From Usnea hakonensis (Eukaryota; Ascomycota; Lecanoromycetes; Lecanorales; Parmeliaceae): DNA of 64,000 nt. Positions within the stretch are counted from its first letter, which is position 1. Every line of letters begins with the position of its first letter. This document shows, piece by piece, positions 47,128-58,600 of this stretch. A model generated the notes under the pieces. That model searched no databases. It was not told the origin of the DNA and was given only the letters and a program-made list of their open reading frames with translations. The position numbers were made by a program, and so were the translations under genes. The stretch lies in contig BLJB01000132.1 of NCBI GenBank assembly GCA_013423325.1, forward strand, positions 128,315-192,314, written 5' to 3'.

Positions 47128-49622
47128 TCACACCTCCCTCTCCACCCAACTCCTTATCATCCCCTCCACCCCACTCTCATACTCCCTCAACCCCACCCCC
47201 TCCTCCCCCCCGCCCACCGTATTCCCCATCACAAAAACCTTCCTCGGAACCCTCTTCCTCAACACCAACCCCCTCACCCCCTCCGTCCAAAACGTCCCCT
47301 CCACGGCCGTCATCCGCTCATACAGTTCCCTGCCCGCCCTCACGTCCGCCGTTGTTTTAAAAATGTGGAGTTTTTGGAGATAGGCTTCCACGGCGGGGCG
47401 GCCGTGGGTAAGGATCTTGGAGCGGTCGAGGCGGATGGTGAGGTCGGAGAGGTCGGGGGAATGGGCGGCGAGGGTGCAGAAGGAGGAGCCGGCTGAGAGG
47501 AAGGTTTTGAGGATGGAGTAGCGGGCTTGCTGGGTGGGGGTCGGGGTTAGTCGGGTTTCTTCCAAGAGGGAACAAAAGCGACGCTATCATGGGACTGCTT
47601 TTGGCAGTAAGAGAAGCCTCGTTGCTGAGTACAATATGTCTTGTGGCTTGGGGCTTTTGTCCCCGACAAAAAGAAAGCATGCCGAAATGTACGAACCATG
47701 TGAATCTGTCCCCATTTCCTGCTCTTCGGGTCCCAAAACTCGAGTGCTACGACGCCCGCTCTTGCCATTGACAAATAACTGGCATAGAGCACATCGCCAG
47801 CTTTGCCATCCATGTCGACCTCACCGTCGCCAAAACCGAAGATCTTGAGGAGTGAGAAATCGCACGAGAGAGCCATGGCGACGCACTCGGCGCGACATTC
47901 TTCATAGGAACTGGCCGTGGGACCGAAAACGGAGCTGTAGGTTTCGGATGGCTTGTAGTACGTTGATATTGGCGTTCCGGTCACTGGGCTAATAGGAGGA
48001 TTCTTATGATCGAAATTGAAGACGCCTGGGGATGTCTCTTGGAGTAACTTGCCTGTGCCGTGGCCTAAAAGTTCGTGGATACCGACTTGTACTTCGAACG
48101 CTGCGTCACGGTTCTCTTGATAGAGCTCCAGGTCTTCGGATCGGATGAAAGGAATGGGTTCGTTGGGCGCTTTTGCACCTAGCACGTTGCCCAGAGAGAC
48201 GTTCTTGAATCCAATCTGCTGTCGGATATCGTCATAGTTTGGTATATTAATGCCTGCTGGTATCCCTGAGCTTGCAAAAGACAGAACTTCAAGCGACGTG
48301 AAATCCGGAGCACTGAATTCGTCTTTTTCAAATTCTTTCGACCATGGTAGCTTCGGTATCGCAGCCGGGGCAGCTTCAACGAGTGCTTGGAAAGCTCGAG
48401 TCCGCTCCTTGTTGACCATAGCTACCATGCCCTCCCACTCGCCCCGAATACCAGCGGGATCCCGATAGGTCTCGATAAAGCCAATGTTAGATTCCACCTC
48501 TGGCTTTTTATCTTTGACCCAGAGTTTCTGGCTCTCTTTGAAAGCTTTCAAAGACCCAGTGCCAAAGGACTTGGCGTACTCATCCATCATTTTCTTTTGC
48601 GTATCGTTCGCGGCATGTAGGCTTGCTTTCTTGATATGCAGGGCTATCTTTGCCATTTCTTCTTGATGATCTCCAAAGACCAGAGATACTTTCTTACCTT
48701 CAAGAGGTGAATCAAGTTGCCAAGTGGTCACCTCACCAGCATCGCTCCCTTCCGGCGGCGGCTTTGAGAGCGCAGATGCAATGAGAACCTCGTAGTCTCC
48801 ACCCTTTGTCTTTCGAATCCGAGTGTTCTCTGGTAAAATACCTTTCGTACCTAGCAACTCCCCGACTGTCTCAATCTCCTCCCTAGTGATATCCGGTGAA
48901 TCCGGGTAGTAAGTAGACATATGCCCTTGACCCGGAAATCCAAAATGCATTAGGGCCGGTTTCCCTCCATCAGCGTAGATAGCATCCTTACACCGCTCAT
49001 AAAACTTCAACGCCGCAGACCCCTGTGCAGCCAGTGCGGCGATGGTTCGAGGTGAGCATCTGGGAATAAACTTGACATCTCCAAAACCCTTATAATTACC
49101 CAGATTGCCGAGAAATTGGGTAAAGTACTGCAAGAGGAGTTGCAGCTCATCTTTACCGACTTCGGCGCTTTTGGCAAGAGAGTCCCAGTCACCGGCGCAA
49201 TGCTGATACAGAGCGATGATCAGATCGTAGATTGATTCTGATTCGGGGGACACTTGACGCAGGATGATGCGTGTGCCGTAAAAGGCCGCCCTGATACCGA
49301 ATCAGTGATGATATTTCGTATGGTGAGCGAAAGAAAAAAGATGATAGCCAGAGACTTGAGGATTCTGTGAACTTGCACGTTTCCAAGGTCGGAAAGCGTT
49401 GTCGATGATGGCGAAGAGCATTGCTACTGTATTCCTGAAAGGAGAACAAGAAGAAGAAGAAGAAAACGTGATTAGAAGGAGAAGAAAAAAAGAATTTCCC
49501 ACTGACTTTGAAATGTGATGGGCATAGAGCTTTTGCTCGTCTGTCAATGCCTCGAAATGGGGCTTGATGATGAGTGGTACCACTGTAGGAGGGGAGTCTG
49601 CAAGGTACTGTGACATGTCCAT
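47128..49622 (-). CDS. dpp3: Dipeptidyl peptidase III (M49)
   Basis: Three exons (49622-49507, 49290-47697, 47529-47128) give 703 residues, the usual length. The start is the ATG at 49622 (MDMSQYLADSPP); no upstream ATG is in frame. The zinc site is intact: HELLGH (about 48050-48085) with catalytic Glu, and EECRAE (about 47895) supplying the third ligand. Also seen: FYGTRIILRQVSPESE, IPNYDDIRQQIGFKNVSLGNVL, and VTGTPISTYYKPSETY. This cytosolic zinc exopeptidase removes N-terminal dipeptides from short peptides in the last steps of protein turnover. Intron 1 (216 bp) is long for the region and has an AAG-rich stretch. The C-terminal exon is reached over a 167-bp intron; reading through instead gives an unrelated tail and a stop. 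Confidence 0.96.
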
Positions 49623-50033
49623 CCCGGCCAACAGAATCAAGAATTGAGTAATGACGGAGAAGATTCGAATTGAAATGATTTCCTATGTTTCCTCTAGAGT
49701 ACTTTCAATCTCCAAGTGTACGAGTCCATTAGGATGACTACTCAAGGTCACAATGTAAGGTAGGTATGCTTTAATTAGGGTATTGTCCATTGGAGGTTAC
49801 TAAGATGACCTGTCCCCCCGATTCCGTCTGCACAGAACTTTTTTATTGACTCGAATTTGTATCTATGGTACATCAAGGGCAAGATCCTGGACTTCCGTTC
49901 GAAAAACGATGACATACGCCACTTCACGGATGCTTGATCTGTTCTCCAATCCCGCCAGAGATGGCATGCAGAAGGCACACAACTAGCCAAGCACATCATT
50001 GATAGAACCCAGCGTCCAACAACCATCTGTAGA
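49623..50033. other. Intergenic between two minus-strand genes
   Basis: Contains the dpp3 promoter and the erv29 3' end. No gene seen. Confidence 0.4.
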
Positions 50034-51240
50034 TCAGTACACCTTCTTCTTCTCGTCAACGCTGAATGATCCGGGGCCCATGTTGACCAGCAGGAGGAGC
50101 CCGCCGCTGTTCGTATGTATTAGTATGAGCACAGCCATTGACCGCTTTGGGTAAGACTTACACGATGGAGAGAATCTGAAAGAAGTCGTACTTGGCGAAG
50201 TCCTTGTGCGGGTGGTGTTCGTGCAGCTATTAGCCGAAGAGTCAGCTCATCGAAATGTCAGTCTCCCCTTCCATTGGGTGTCTTACCGTCCAGAAGTTGT
50301 TCACTACCAAATTGAAGACGCTTAGTATTACCACCAACAGAATGGCACTCCACTTGGCCTTAAAGCCTACTACGACCATCACGCAGGCCACCAGTCCAAA
50401 CAAGCTAACCAATATCCTTGCAATTCCCCAGTCCCCACTCCAAATGAACCCCACGAACAACAATATCAACAAAATCCTCCCCGCCAACTGGATATATTTC
50501 TTCCGATCTTTCTCCGCGGGCAGAGGTAGTCCAGCAGGCGCAAATTTCTTGCGCACCCAACTATCACTCAGCACCATCAGGAGACCGCCCATGACGCTAA
50601 GATTGCGCAGGAAGAAGTTGAGGTCGAAGATGAGACCGTAGCCAAGGGCTTGGGTGATGACAACCCCAATGAGGCCAAAGACGGCGTATTCGGTGTGCTT
50701 GCGAATAATGACCAAGACGGAACAGCTGACCATGGCAATGACGTTGAGAAAAAGGAAGGAATGCGTGAGGCCCCATGGTACTAACAGTCTATGAGTACGA
50801 CTATTGCAAAGGGATTCGAAGCCCAACGCGTATTGTGAGGATCTTACTGTGTCTGTAGTCCTTTAGGTAGAGAAGTTGATCATTCCATTGGGTGATGATT
50901 CTTATCGCGTCTTCCATGAAGGTGCATACAATGAGGAAGCGCCCAGCTGCTGGTATGTACCTACGGCAAGTAAGACCTCTGATCAGCAAGATGTCTCTTC
51001 TGTATCCCATGCATATGCACTCTGGCAACAGGAAACCCTCTCTTAGCCTACATTCCCAGAAGAAACTCACGGTTTTATAGGGTCGGCGGCGGTGTCCAGC
51101 CATTCCTCGATCTTGTTCGTCTGCTCTCTCAGCTGTTCCAGTGGACTTGGATCATTTGTTGCGTCTGCCCTGCCCGGTCCCCCAAATCTGTTGTCTTGGG
51201 AGCCGAGGTTATAACCCGCCGTGCCCCGTATTTGAGCCAT
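50034..51240 (-). CDS. erv29: Erv29/SURF4 cargo receptor
   Basis: Five exons (51240-51071, 50960-50848, 50780-50287, 50226-50162, 50106-50034) with introns of 55-110 bp give 304 residues in frame. The SURF4 pattern is clear: a cytosolic N-terminus, YIPAAGRFLIVCTFMEDAIRI, ITQWNDQL, IPWGLTHSFLFLNV, several membrane helices (VFGLIGVVITQALGYGLIF, GRILLILLFVGFIW, ILVSLFGLVACVMVVVGF, AILLVVILSVFNLVVNNFW), HEHHPHKDFAKYDFFQ, and GGLLLLVNMGPGSFSVDEKKK. The protein ends KKVY, a dilysine KKXX signal for COPI return to the ER. It selects soluble secretory cargo (yeast: pro-alpha-factor, CPY) into COPII vesicles. Confidence 0.96.
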
Positions 51241-52109
51241 GGTCGCTGCACATGCAACAGAAATTTGCTGTCGGCCAAGGTACGGATAAGCTCAATAGCG
51301 GCCACTTGCTCACAACTCCTAACGCAAAAGGAAACAATCAAGTCTCTGATGATTTCTGGTGTCGGTCTTTCATCTACTAATAAGCTCAGGTAAAAGACAC
51401 GCTTCCAAATATTGCATTTAATCATAGGGCATCGGCCTTTTGCTTTTCCCGCAGCCGACGCCAAGACCTACAAGCTAAAGTAAAAAGCCTGCAAGCTGCA
51501 TGCAACAACATTGAGGCCTACTCTACTCTGCATTCTGGGTCTACTGTCAAAACATTGGCATCGTGCGTGAGATGGGAAAATACATGATAAAGGGCTTTGT
51601 TCTTCTAAATAACTAGCTGATTGTTTCAGCCAGAGTAAAGGGGCTTGTTCTAATTGACATGATTCCTTCGGCAGTGACCCCTTCAGTCTGTACACACGCA
51701 ATACTCTGCTGCCTGGCTGCACAGGGGAAACGAAGATGAGGACCTGTAGGGCATCGATAGGGGTGTACATGATGTATAATGACAACAAGAAATGGAACCA
51801 TAACCGTGATCTCTCTTTCCTAGTGCCGTAACGAGTAGGGGTACATGCCAACACTGTGCATCGCTTGTTCAACCATATGCCGGGCTTTTGCACACATACG
51901 CCGTTAAATGCTTCGCTCCATGCATCATCTCCAATGATGCTGCTAGTAGAGCGCAAAATTGCAGCCTCTCAATGACTTCGAGTGTGGGTATCGCTGAGTT
52001 TTCCGATAAAATTACACAACAGATAGCTATATCACTTTGTCAGTCGTGTATCATCGCAAAATTATGATAGTATCCACATACTACACCTTTCCCTCCATAC
52101 TCTTCCCAT
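51241..52109. other. Intergenic, no gene recognised
   Basis: A 162-codon minus frame (51468-51956) has no ATG at its 5' end and no similarity, so it is not called. Contains the erv29 promoter. Confidence 0.4.
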
Positions 52110-54107
52110 TCAGTAGACCTCCCATTCATCATCCATGGGATGACCAGTCAAAGCATAAGGCCAATCGGGGTCGTAGTCCGGATGCTCATGGATATTCTCT
52201 CTAGTCCACACGCTATGATCGATAGTCTCGCGGGTTTCTGGGATGTGACCATCGTCCTCGGAATCGGAACCGTCGTCAAAATCAGACTCCTCGTCATATG
52301 CAGACTCCTTGTCATCTGCAGCCGCCTTGTTGTCTGGAGACTCCTTGTTGTCTGGAGACTCCTTGTCATTTACAGCCTCCTTGTTGTCTGCAGCAGAGTG
52401 CTTGACATCTGCAGCCTCCTTGTTATCTGCAGCAGACTCCTTGTCATCTGCAGCCTCCTTGTCTGCAGACTTCTTGTCATTCGCAGACTCCTTGTCATCT
52501 GTAGCCTCCTTGTTGTCTGCAGACTTCTTGTCATCTGCAGACTCCTTGTTGTCTGCAGACTTCTTGTCATCTGCAGACTCCTTGTTGTTGCTGTCGTTCT
52601 GAGGTGAAGTTGCTGTCTTGTTAAGATCCTCCTCTTTGGTTGTCATCACTCCAGTGGACGTGTTCTTGTTCTCCATTGCAGAGGATGTGGTACTATCCTG
52701 TTCCACAGAAGTGGCTTGCATTCTTCTTGATGAATTGTTGTTGTTGGCTTTGAAGGTTTTGTTGTTGTTGTTTGCAGAGGTCGCTGAAGTTTTAGTGGTA
52801 ACGGTTGATGTGTCTTTTGTTCGGTTTTTGGACGACATCATCATACCTTTATCTGCAGTGGTTGCCGGGGACGATTTCTTTTTGCTTTTACCGCCCTTGG
52901 CAACTGTACTCCAGGTATTATCACTGTCCATCTCGGTGATCATTCTCATTTGCTCTTCTTCAGAAGGTAAGTCGCTATTCCATGCTTTCTTATCTACAGA
53001 CACGCCATTAACCACACCATTGGTGCTGTGTGGATTTGGAGCTGTTACAGGTGTCTCTTCAAAAGTATCAAGCAAGGATACACCGCCCTGTTTTGTAGCT
53101 GGTTCCACAGACTTGGTAGCAGCATCATCTGGCTTGCTCCAAGCATTGGTAGATGGTACCTGCGAAAGACCTAGACCGTTCTTTGCGGGCCTTCCCTCGG
53201 CTTCTCTGGCAGTGCGAAGCTGCTTCTCCAGCAAGGTGCGTCTCTCCTTTTCGGCTTGTTCACGCAACATTTTCTTCTCCTCATTTTTCTGCTTGTTTTG
53301 TCTCTGCTTCTTGGACAGCGGCTCCGGTGCAATTTTCGAAGCTTTTGGCTGTCTGGCCGGTTGGGGATTTGCAGGCTCGGTGATACGGAGAACTGATGGC
53401 CCTTTCGATACTGGCTCGAGCATGTCTGAAATATCTCTACTTGAGGGTGGAGATGTCTGGGTCGCACGAAGATTTGGAGACATCGCGGGCGACAGGTCGT
53501 CGTCGGCATCCGCTCCTGTAGTAGATGAAGCAGTGGAGATGTTTTGTGTGTTTGCTGGCCCGGTTGTTTTGATTGCGGAACCATTCATGACTTGTGGTGT
53601 TGCTTCGCTAGGCTGCCCCTGCTTCCTCGTCTTCTTGTTCTCATTCTGAGTGGAAGTCTTCTTTAGAGAAGTTCCTGCTTTCAACCCAGACAGTTGTTTC
53701 GCAAACTCCACATTGTCCAGGCCTTCATCTTCGGCAACTTCATTTCCTGCATCCGTACCTTGCTCTGGGCTGATGTCAACAGCTGAGCTCTGAGCAAGCT
53801 TGCTGGGCTGTTTTTTGCCACCTTTGCGCTTCTTCACTGCGTCGTTGTTGCTCGTCTGTACCGAAGCTGAAGACACATCTGCAACGTCGCTCCCCAATTG
53901 ATCGGAGGTATCGGATGATTTGCCTTTCTTCTTTCTCTTGTCTTTGCTCTCATGACGCTGGCCTGACCCTCGTCGCTGACTCTGCTCTGGTAAGACGAGG
54001 GGCGGTGCACGGCCTCTGCCACGCTTGGATTTGCCGGATTGGCGGTAGTAGTATGCAGCTCCGATTCCGACGACGCCAACAATGGCCCAGCTTTTCCAAG
54101 GATCCAT
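52110..54107 (-). CDS. Disordered single-pass membrane protein with hexapeptide repeats
   Basis: A single exon of 665 residues, ATG at 54107. It has an N-terminal membrane helix (WAIVGVVGIGAAYYY) with a basic flank, then a long Lys/Ser/Gln-rich disordered region. A coiled coil follows (KKQRQNKQKNEEKKMLREQAEKERRTLLEKQL). Several short blocks look conserved: VEFAKQLSGLKAGTSL, GVSLLDTFEETP, and SEEEQMRMITEMDSDNTWSTV with a Lys run. The tail carries about 16 hexapeptide repeats (KESADN/KKSADD), and then an aromatic acidic end (HPDYDPDWPYALTGHPMDDEW). The layout recalls ER-anchored, RNA- or ribosome-associated proteins such as p180/LRRC59-like factors, but I cannot assign a family; this is inference from shape only. 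Confidence 0.75.
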   Translation of the reverse strand: MDPWKSWAIVGVVGIGAAYYYRQSGKSKRGRGRAPPLVLPEQSQRRGSGQRHESKDKRKKKGKSSDTSDQLGSDVADVSSASVQTSNNDAVKKRKGGKKQPSKLAQSSAVDISPEQGTDAGNEVAEDEGLDNVEFAKQLSGLKAGTSLKKTSTQNENKKTRKQGQPSEATPQVMNGSAIKTTGPANTQNISTASSTTGADADDDLSPAMSPNLRATQTSPPSSRDISDMLEPVSKGPSVLRITEPANPQPARQPKASKIAPEPLSKKQRQNKQKNEEKKMLREQAEKERRTLLEKQLRTAREAEGRPAKNGLGLSQVPSTNAWSKPDDAATKSVEPATKQGGVSLLDTFEETPVTAPNPHSTNGVVNGVSVDKKAWNSDLPSEEEQMRMITEMDSDNTWSTVAKGGKSKKKSSPATTADKGMMMSSKNRTKDTSTVTTKTSATSANNNNKTFKANNNNSSRRMQATSVEQDSTTSSAMENKNTSTGVMTTKEEDLNKTATSPQNDSNNKESADDKKSADNKESADDKKSADNKEATDDKESANDKKSADKEAADDKESAADNKEAADVKHSAADNKEAVNDKESPDNKESPDNKAAADDKESAYDEESDFDDGSDSEDDGHIPETRETIDHSVWTRENIHEHPDYDPDWPYALTGHPMDDEWEVY
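52298..52590. repeat. 18-bp coding minisatellite (hexapeptide repeat)
   Basis: About 16 units of 18 bp (plus-strand form CTTGTCATCTGCAGACTC, with 15- and 21-bp variants) lie in frame in the gene at 52110-54107, coding KESADN/KKSADD-type hexapeptides. PstI-like CTGCAG sits in most units. Length variation between strains is expected. Confidence 0.9.
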
Positions 54108-55650
54108 TCCGTCGACGTGTACGTATTCTTGAAGCGTTTCGATGGTAATGCCTGCAGTGAGGGAGTCGCAGAACCCCTGGCGGCAAACGAGGGGTGGGGT
54201 TTTTTATGTTGAGCAGGAATGAGAGATTTGATGGGATATAGGGACAGTTTCGAAAAGGTCCAAGACTGAAGGGTCACTGATCCTCAACAGTGACGATTGA
54301 AAAGGCGGATTCGTTGGTGTGAAAGAGAGATATGGACACGAATGGATGGGCAGATGGATCGAGGTCTTGAGTGCTCTAATTATTACAGGTTGCCCTCGGA
54401 TTGACGCAAGGGGCGCTCTTACCGGACTTAATGCATGAAGGTGAAGGTTGCAGTTGGATAATTGACAGCTTGCAACAGTAGAGTACGCGGACGTACCACT
54501 GAAGCAAGATAAAGATTACATGGACTGATGCATCAGAGGTGATGAGATGAAGAAGGTACTGTTGTCTCGGGAGGCCGAGGGAGATGTTGTGAGTTGTTGG
54601 GGGGTTACCATAAGGCGAAGGGTTGCCACGATGCAGAGATCTAGGGCGTGATAGGTCCCCGGCCAAGAACAAATTGTTTTTATTATGGGGTTGCCAAAAG
54701 GAATTACTACAAAGTAAGGTAAGGTACTTTAGGGGTCGATACAGGCAAAGAAGCAGAAAAAATAAGAGATGAAGGGATTTGGGAGGATACGAGAAGGACA
54801 GATGTATATCTATCCACATCTACATCTACATCTGAATCTATATACAGATACAGATTACGCTTTACAGATTACGGAATTACTTAAGGGTATAGAGTAAAGT
54901 AAAGTACGTAGGAACATACGAACTCGAGTTCTCCAATGATATTGGAAACTTAGTTTTTTTTTGACGTCGCCAAATGCCAAAAATGCCAAGCCGGCCTCTC
55001 GGCCATGAATTTAAATCAGCTGCATCTCTGCAGCCCTAATATTACCCTGTTGTCTAGGTACCTACTCTATCTGGCCTTTGCTTCCGAGTAGGATCATGTC
55101 ACTAAAGCTCAGGTACCATCTCATCCTTCCCCCCTGTCCTCTCACCCTCGCCAGCGTCGCACAAATCGTTAGTGATTTCACAATGAATAAGAAAAATGTG
55201 GCAAAAGGTCCGATCCGTGTGAAAGGTCGGAAGCGCACAGTGTTAAGTAAAGTAGAGTAAGTACGGTACTCAATACATTTTATGAACAGGAAAAGAATAA
55301 CTAGCTACCGGGCTAATCTTCGGCTCTATAAACAACTCTTCTCCATCTCACCCAAGGTACCTTAATGCTATCATATTAAACCCTTCAGTCTGCCAGCCCA
55401 CACACCAAGATCGTTTATTTGCAGTTGGTGATGCTAGCCTACCGTTCCATCTGTCAAATCAAGACCTCATATCCATCTTTTTTGAACGACAGCTTGCGAT
55501 CTTGGGTTGGAGAATGTCTTGACATCCAGACCCCCGTTCAAACAAAGGGTGTCCTTTGGGTGTCTATGGGTGTGAATGGTCTGTCCTGCATGACACTACC
55601 ACAGAGCGCCTATCGTCCCACAGTCCCAATTTCGCGTCGTGGATTTTGCT
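54108..55650. other. Intergenic between two minus-strand genes
   Basis: No gene supported. Contains a CATCTA-type simple repeat at about 54808-54850 and KpnI-type palindromes at about 55055-55064 and 55354-55363. Confidence 0.45.
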
Positions 55651-58600
55651 TTAGAGTGCATAGGGATTCATCGAGCGGATAGTCAGACACGGTGGACTCT
55701 TGGTGAGATCTGTCTTCAATATGACCGGAACTCGGGTCATTTCCGTGACATCCTGTATATACTCTCCACCTTCCTCCCTGAGCTTGAAAAGGCCCAGATA
55801 CTTCTCTTTGTTGCTTAATTTCGCTTCCGGACCATCCCCCAAGCTGGAAGCGAGCTTCGAGTCAGACTGGGTCCGTAAAGGAGTTTGATTGCCAGCCGAC
55901 CCGTTGTGAATTGGAGACGGAGGCATGCTTTGTGTTGGGCGATCAGAGGTCGAAACTCCCAAAGATACACCAGCAGTCGATTCTGTGATTTCGGAGACGT
56001 TATCCTCATCATCAAACAAGGCATCAACATCATCCGTGGACATTGTGCCAGTCTCGGTCTGTCTTCTTTGCAGATCTTCGTGGTCTCTGTTCTGCTGCTT
56101 GCTATCTCCTTTTCGACTAGCAGTGCTACCGTGTTGTCTTGTGCTGGTAGCGGCTTTCGGACGTTCGTCCTCCGGTACGTAGGCAGAAGACGGTACGCCC
56201 TTTTCCCAGTACAATTCAAGCACGCGCGTTTCCTTGCGGAATTCAGCTTTCTTCAGCGGGAGTTGGTCACAGTGGACACGCTTTTCAAAGCCATACTCGG
56301 GTATCAAGACATCGAATGCGGACTCGTAGACACAGATGACAATACCTTCGCTGATGAAGTCGCTGGAAAGCTCTGCTCTCTTTTTGTCCATGATACGACA
56401 GGATTCGATATGAACGCTTTGCTCCTGAGCACTCTGCGCAGAGTCTTTCTTTGTGTTACAAGACTCGGCAGTCTTTGCAAGGTTGTCGACATCTTCGTTG
56501 AAGTCAATAGCACCATGAGAAAGAGCTGCCTCGAGCTGTCGGTGAACAACAATGTCTGCATATCGTCGCGACGGGTTGGTAAAGTGAGTATACAAAGGAA
56601 GGTTCAATGCGTAATGCTGGGGGTATTGCTGGACCTGCTCGGGCCTCAACCTTCCAAGAACGAAGTATTTGGCGCGCTGCATGGCCTTCACAAGTAAGGT
56701 CTCCATGCCCTGAATAAAAATCAGCCCTGATTCTTTTAGAACTAGAACAAAGAAGTACCTTGCGCAGCTCTGCGTCCTTCACCTTGAAAAGGCTATTCTG
56801 TAGAGTTGCACTGCTTGCAGTATCGATGTCATATCCGATTCTCGTCATCCGGTCAGCAAAAGTTGCCAATCTCCTTGCATTTGGTGGAGCTTGACGGCGA
56901 AGGAATGCTTTCTCAGGCAAAGCCGCCGCGATTCGTTGAGCAACGAAAGTGTTTGCTTTGTGCCCGAATTCTTCGATGATTTCGTGTGCTGGGGTAGAAT
57001 CGAAGATGTTGTGCTCCACTGGCACATTCTCGTCATCAAGCTGATGAAGCAAGCGCAGAGGCGGCACGTCTTCGGTCCGGGATCCATATCTCGTTTCGCG
57101 GAACTTCTGTGCAATTTTCTGTCAGATGTTAGCTTGATTCTCCGTCAGTCGTCTACCTCCCAGAAAACCAACCTTTAAAGTTTGGATATCCTTGGCGGTA
57201 GCCCCCTGAAGGTCAACCTCTGCTTTGCCGCCAATGACGGCGTCAACGTCGTCGTAAGTCAATTTACCCGCACTCTTAATCATTGCCTTTCCAATCCACG
57301 CTTCGTCATCGACGACATGGCCAGATTCAAGATCGACTTTGAAAACAACACTGACAGTGAATCTCTCTTCTCCAGGACTCAATGAGCAGATTTCGGATGC
57401 AAGTCTTGGTGGAAGCATGTTGACCGCACGATTTACCAGATAGACGCCAGTTCCACGCTTCTTTGCTTCACGGTCAACAAGCGAGTTTGCTTTGATGAAG
57501 TGAGCAGCGTCAGCAACGTGGATACCGATTTCAACTATGCCCTCTGCAAGCTCTTTGACGTGGATTGCGTCGTCCAATTCTTGCGTCCCGTTCGGATCAA
57601 TGGTGAAGGTCGTCTCCTCTCGGAAGTCTCTCCTGGAAGCCAGTGCCTCCTCGGATTCGTTGCTAATCGACCACTCGTCAAATCCAATGTTTTTCAACAC
57701 GGCATCCGAGAACTCGTCGGGGCCAAAGTTGTTATCCCTAAGCAATGCGTTGGTCTCTACTCTCAGATCGCCCATTTTACCGAGCTGCTCCACTAGTGTA
57801 CCAAACGGATGCAAAGATGTGATAGGCCAACGCTTGATGCACGCAACAAATATGCTACTGGCATAGTCTTGGTGTCTCTCCACAAAGTCACGCGGGGCCT
57901 GCTCAGTTGGAATGGCGATAAGAGGTACACGCTTGTCGGTAGGCTTGAACCAGACAATTTTTGGCTTGTCTGGTTGTCTGTCTTGCTGATGACGACCAGG
58001 ACCACCATCGCGACTTTGACGCTCAGCTTCCTGCTTCTCCTTGGTAGCTTGGCTACTAGGCCGCAGAAGTCCTAGAGTTCTACGAGTTGTCAGCAGTCGG
58101 GTTCACAATAAAAGTGAACTATCATTACTGACCCAGAGAACATTTGCCCAGCCACTCGTTCAATGACAGCGACTACGTGGCCAGCGTACAACGGCTTTTG
58201 CTCGTCGTTCACTTCTTCCTCCTCCATTAGCAACAGGCTCTGGCCTTCAACTTCCACGTCGTCATTCTTCTTCTGTGTAGGACGTTGTCTCAGACTTCCT
58301 CTCCTTCGAAGACCACCCTCAGTGGCTCCGTTCTGTCCACTATCAGCGTTGGCAGCTGAGTCACTTCGGGATCGCCCTTCAGCCGCGTTGCTGCTGTTAC
58401 CGCTTCTTGCGTCTGAGATATCCTTGCGTTTCTTTTTCTCTTCTTTTTCGCGCTTCTGCCCCCAAACTTCGTCCACATCGAGGAGTTCTATCGCCACATA
58501 GTCACCCTCTAATGCTCGGTTCCTGTCTTTGCTGCCGCAAATAAAGATATCTGCATCCAAGTCGCTGGCAGTAACGTAGGCATCGCTGCGATTTTTCTTA

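Noticed and set aside
51468..51956. 162-codon minus-strand frame
   Set aside because: No ATG at the 5' end, no recognisable domain, and no splice signals joining it to neighbours.
52140..52607. Long plus-strand open frame (155 codons) rich in Leu/Val/Cys
   Set aside because: It is the antisense of the hexapeptide minisatellite in the 665-residue gene; the repeat keeps all frames open.
52618..53649. 343-codon plus-strand frame
   Set aside because: Antisense to the same minus-strand gene; hydrophobic composition arises from complementing Lys/Ser/Gln codons, with no domain seen.
55885..56697. 270-codon plus-strand frame
   Set aside because: Antisense to the Ssd1 C-terminal exon, whose similarity and splice phases are firm.
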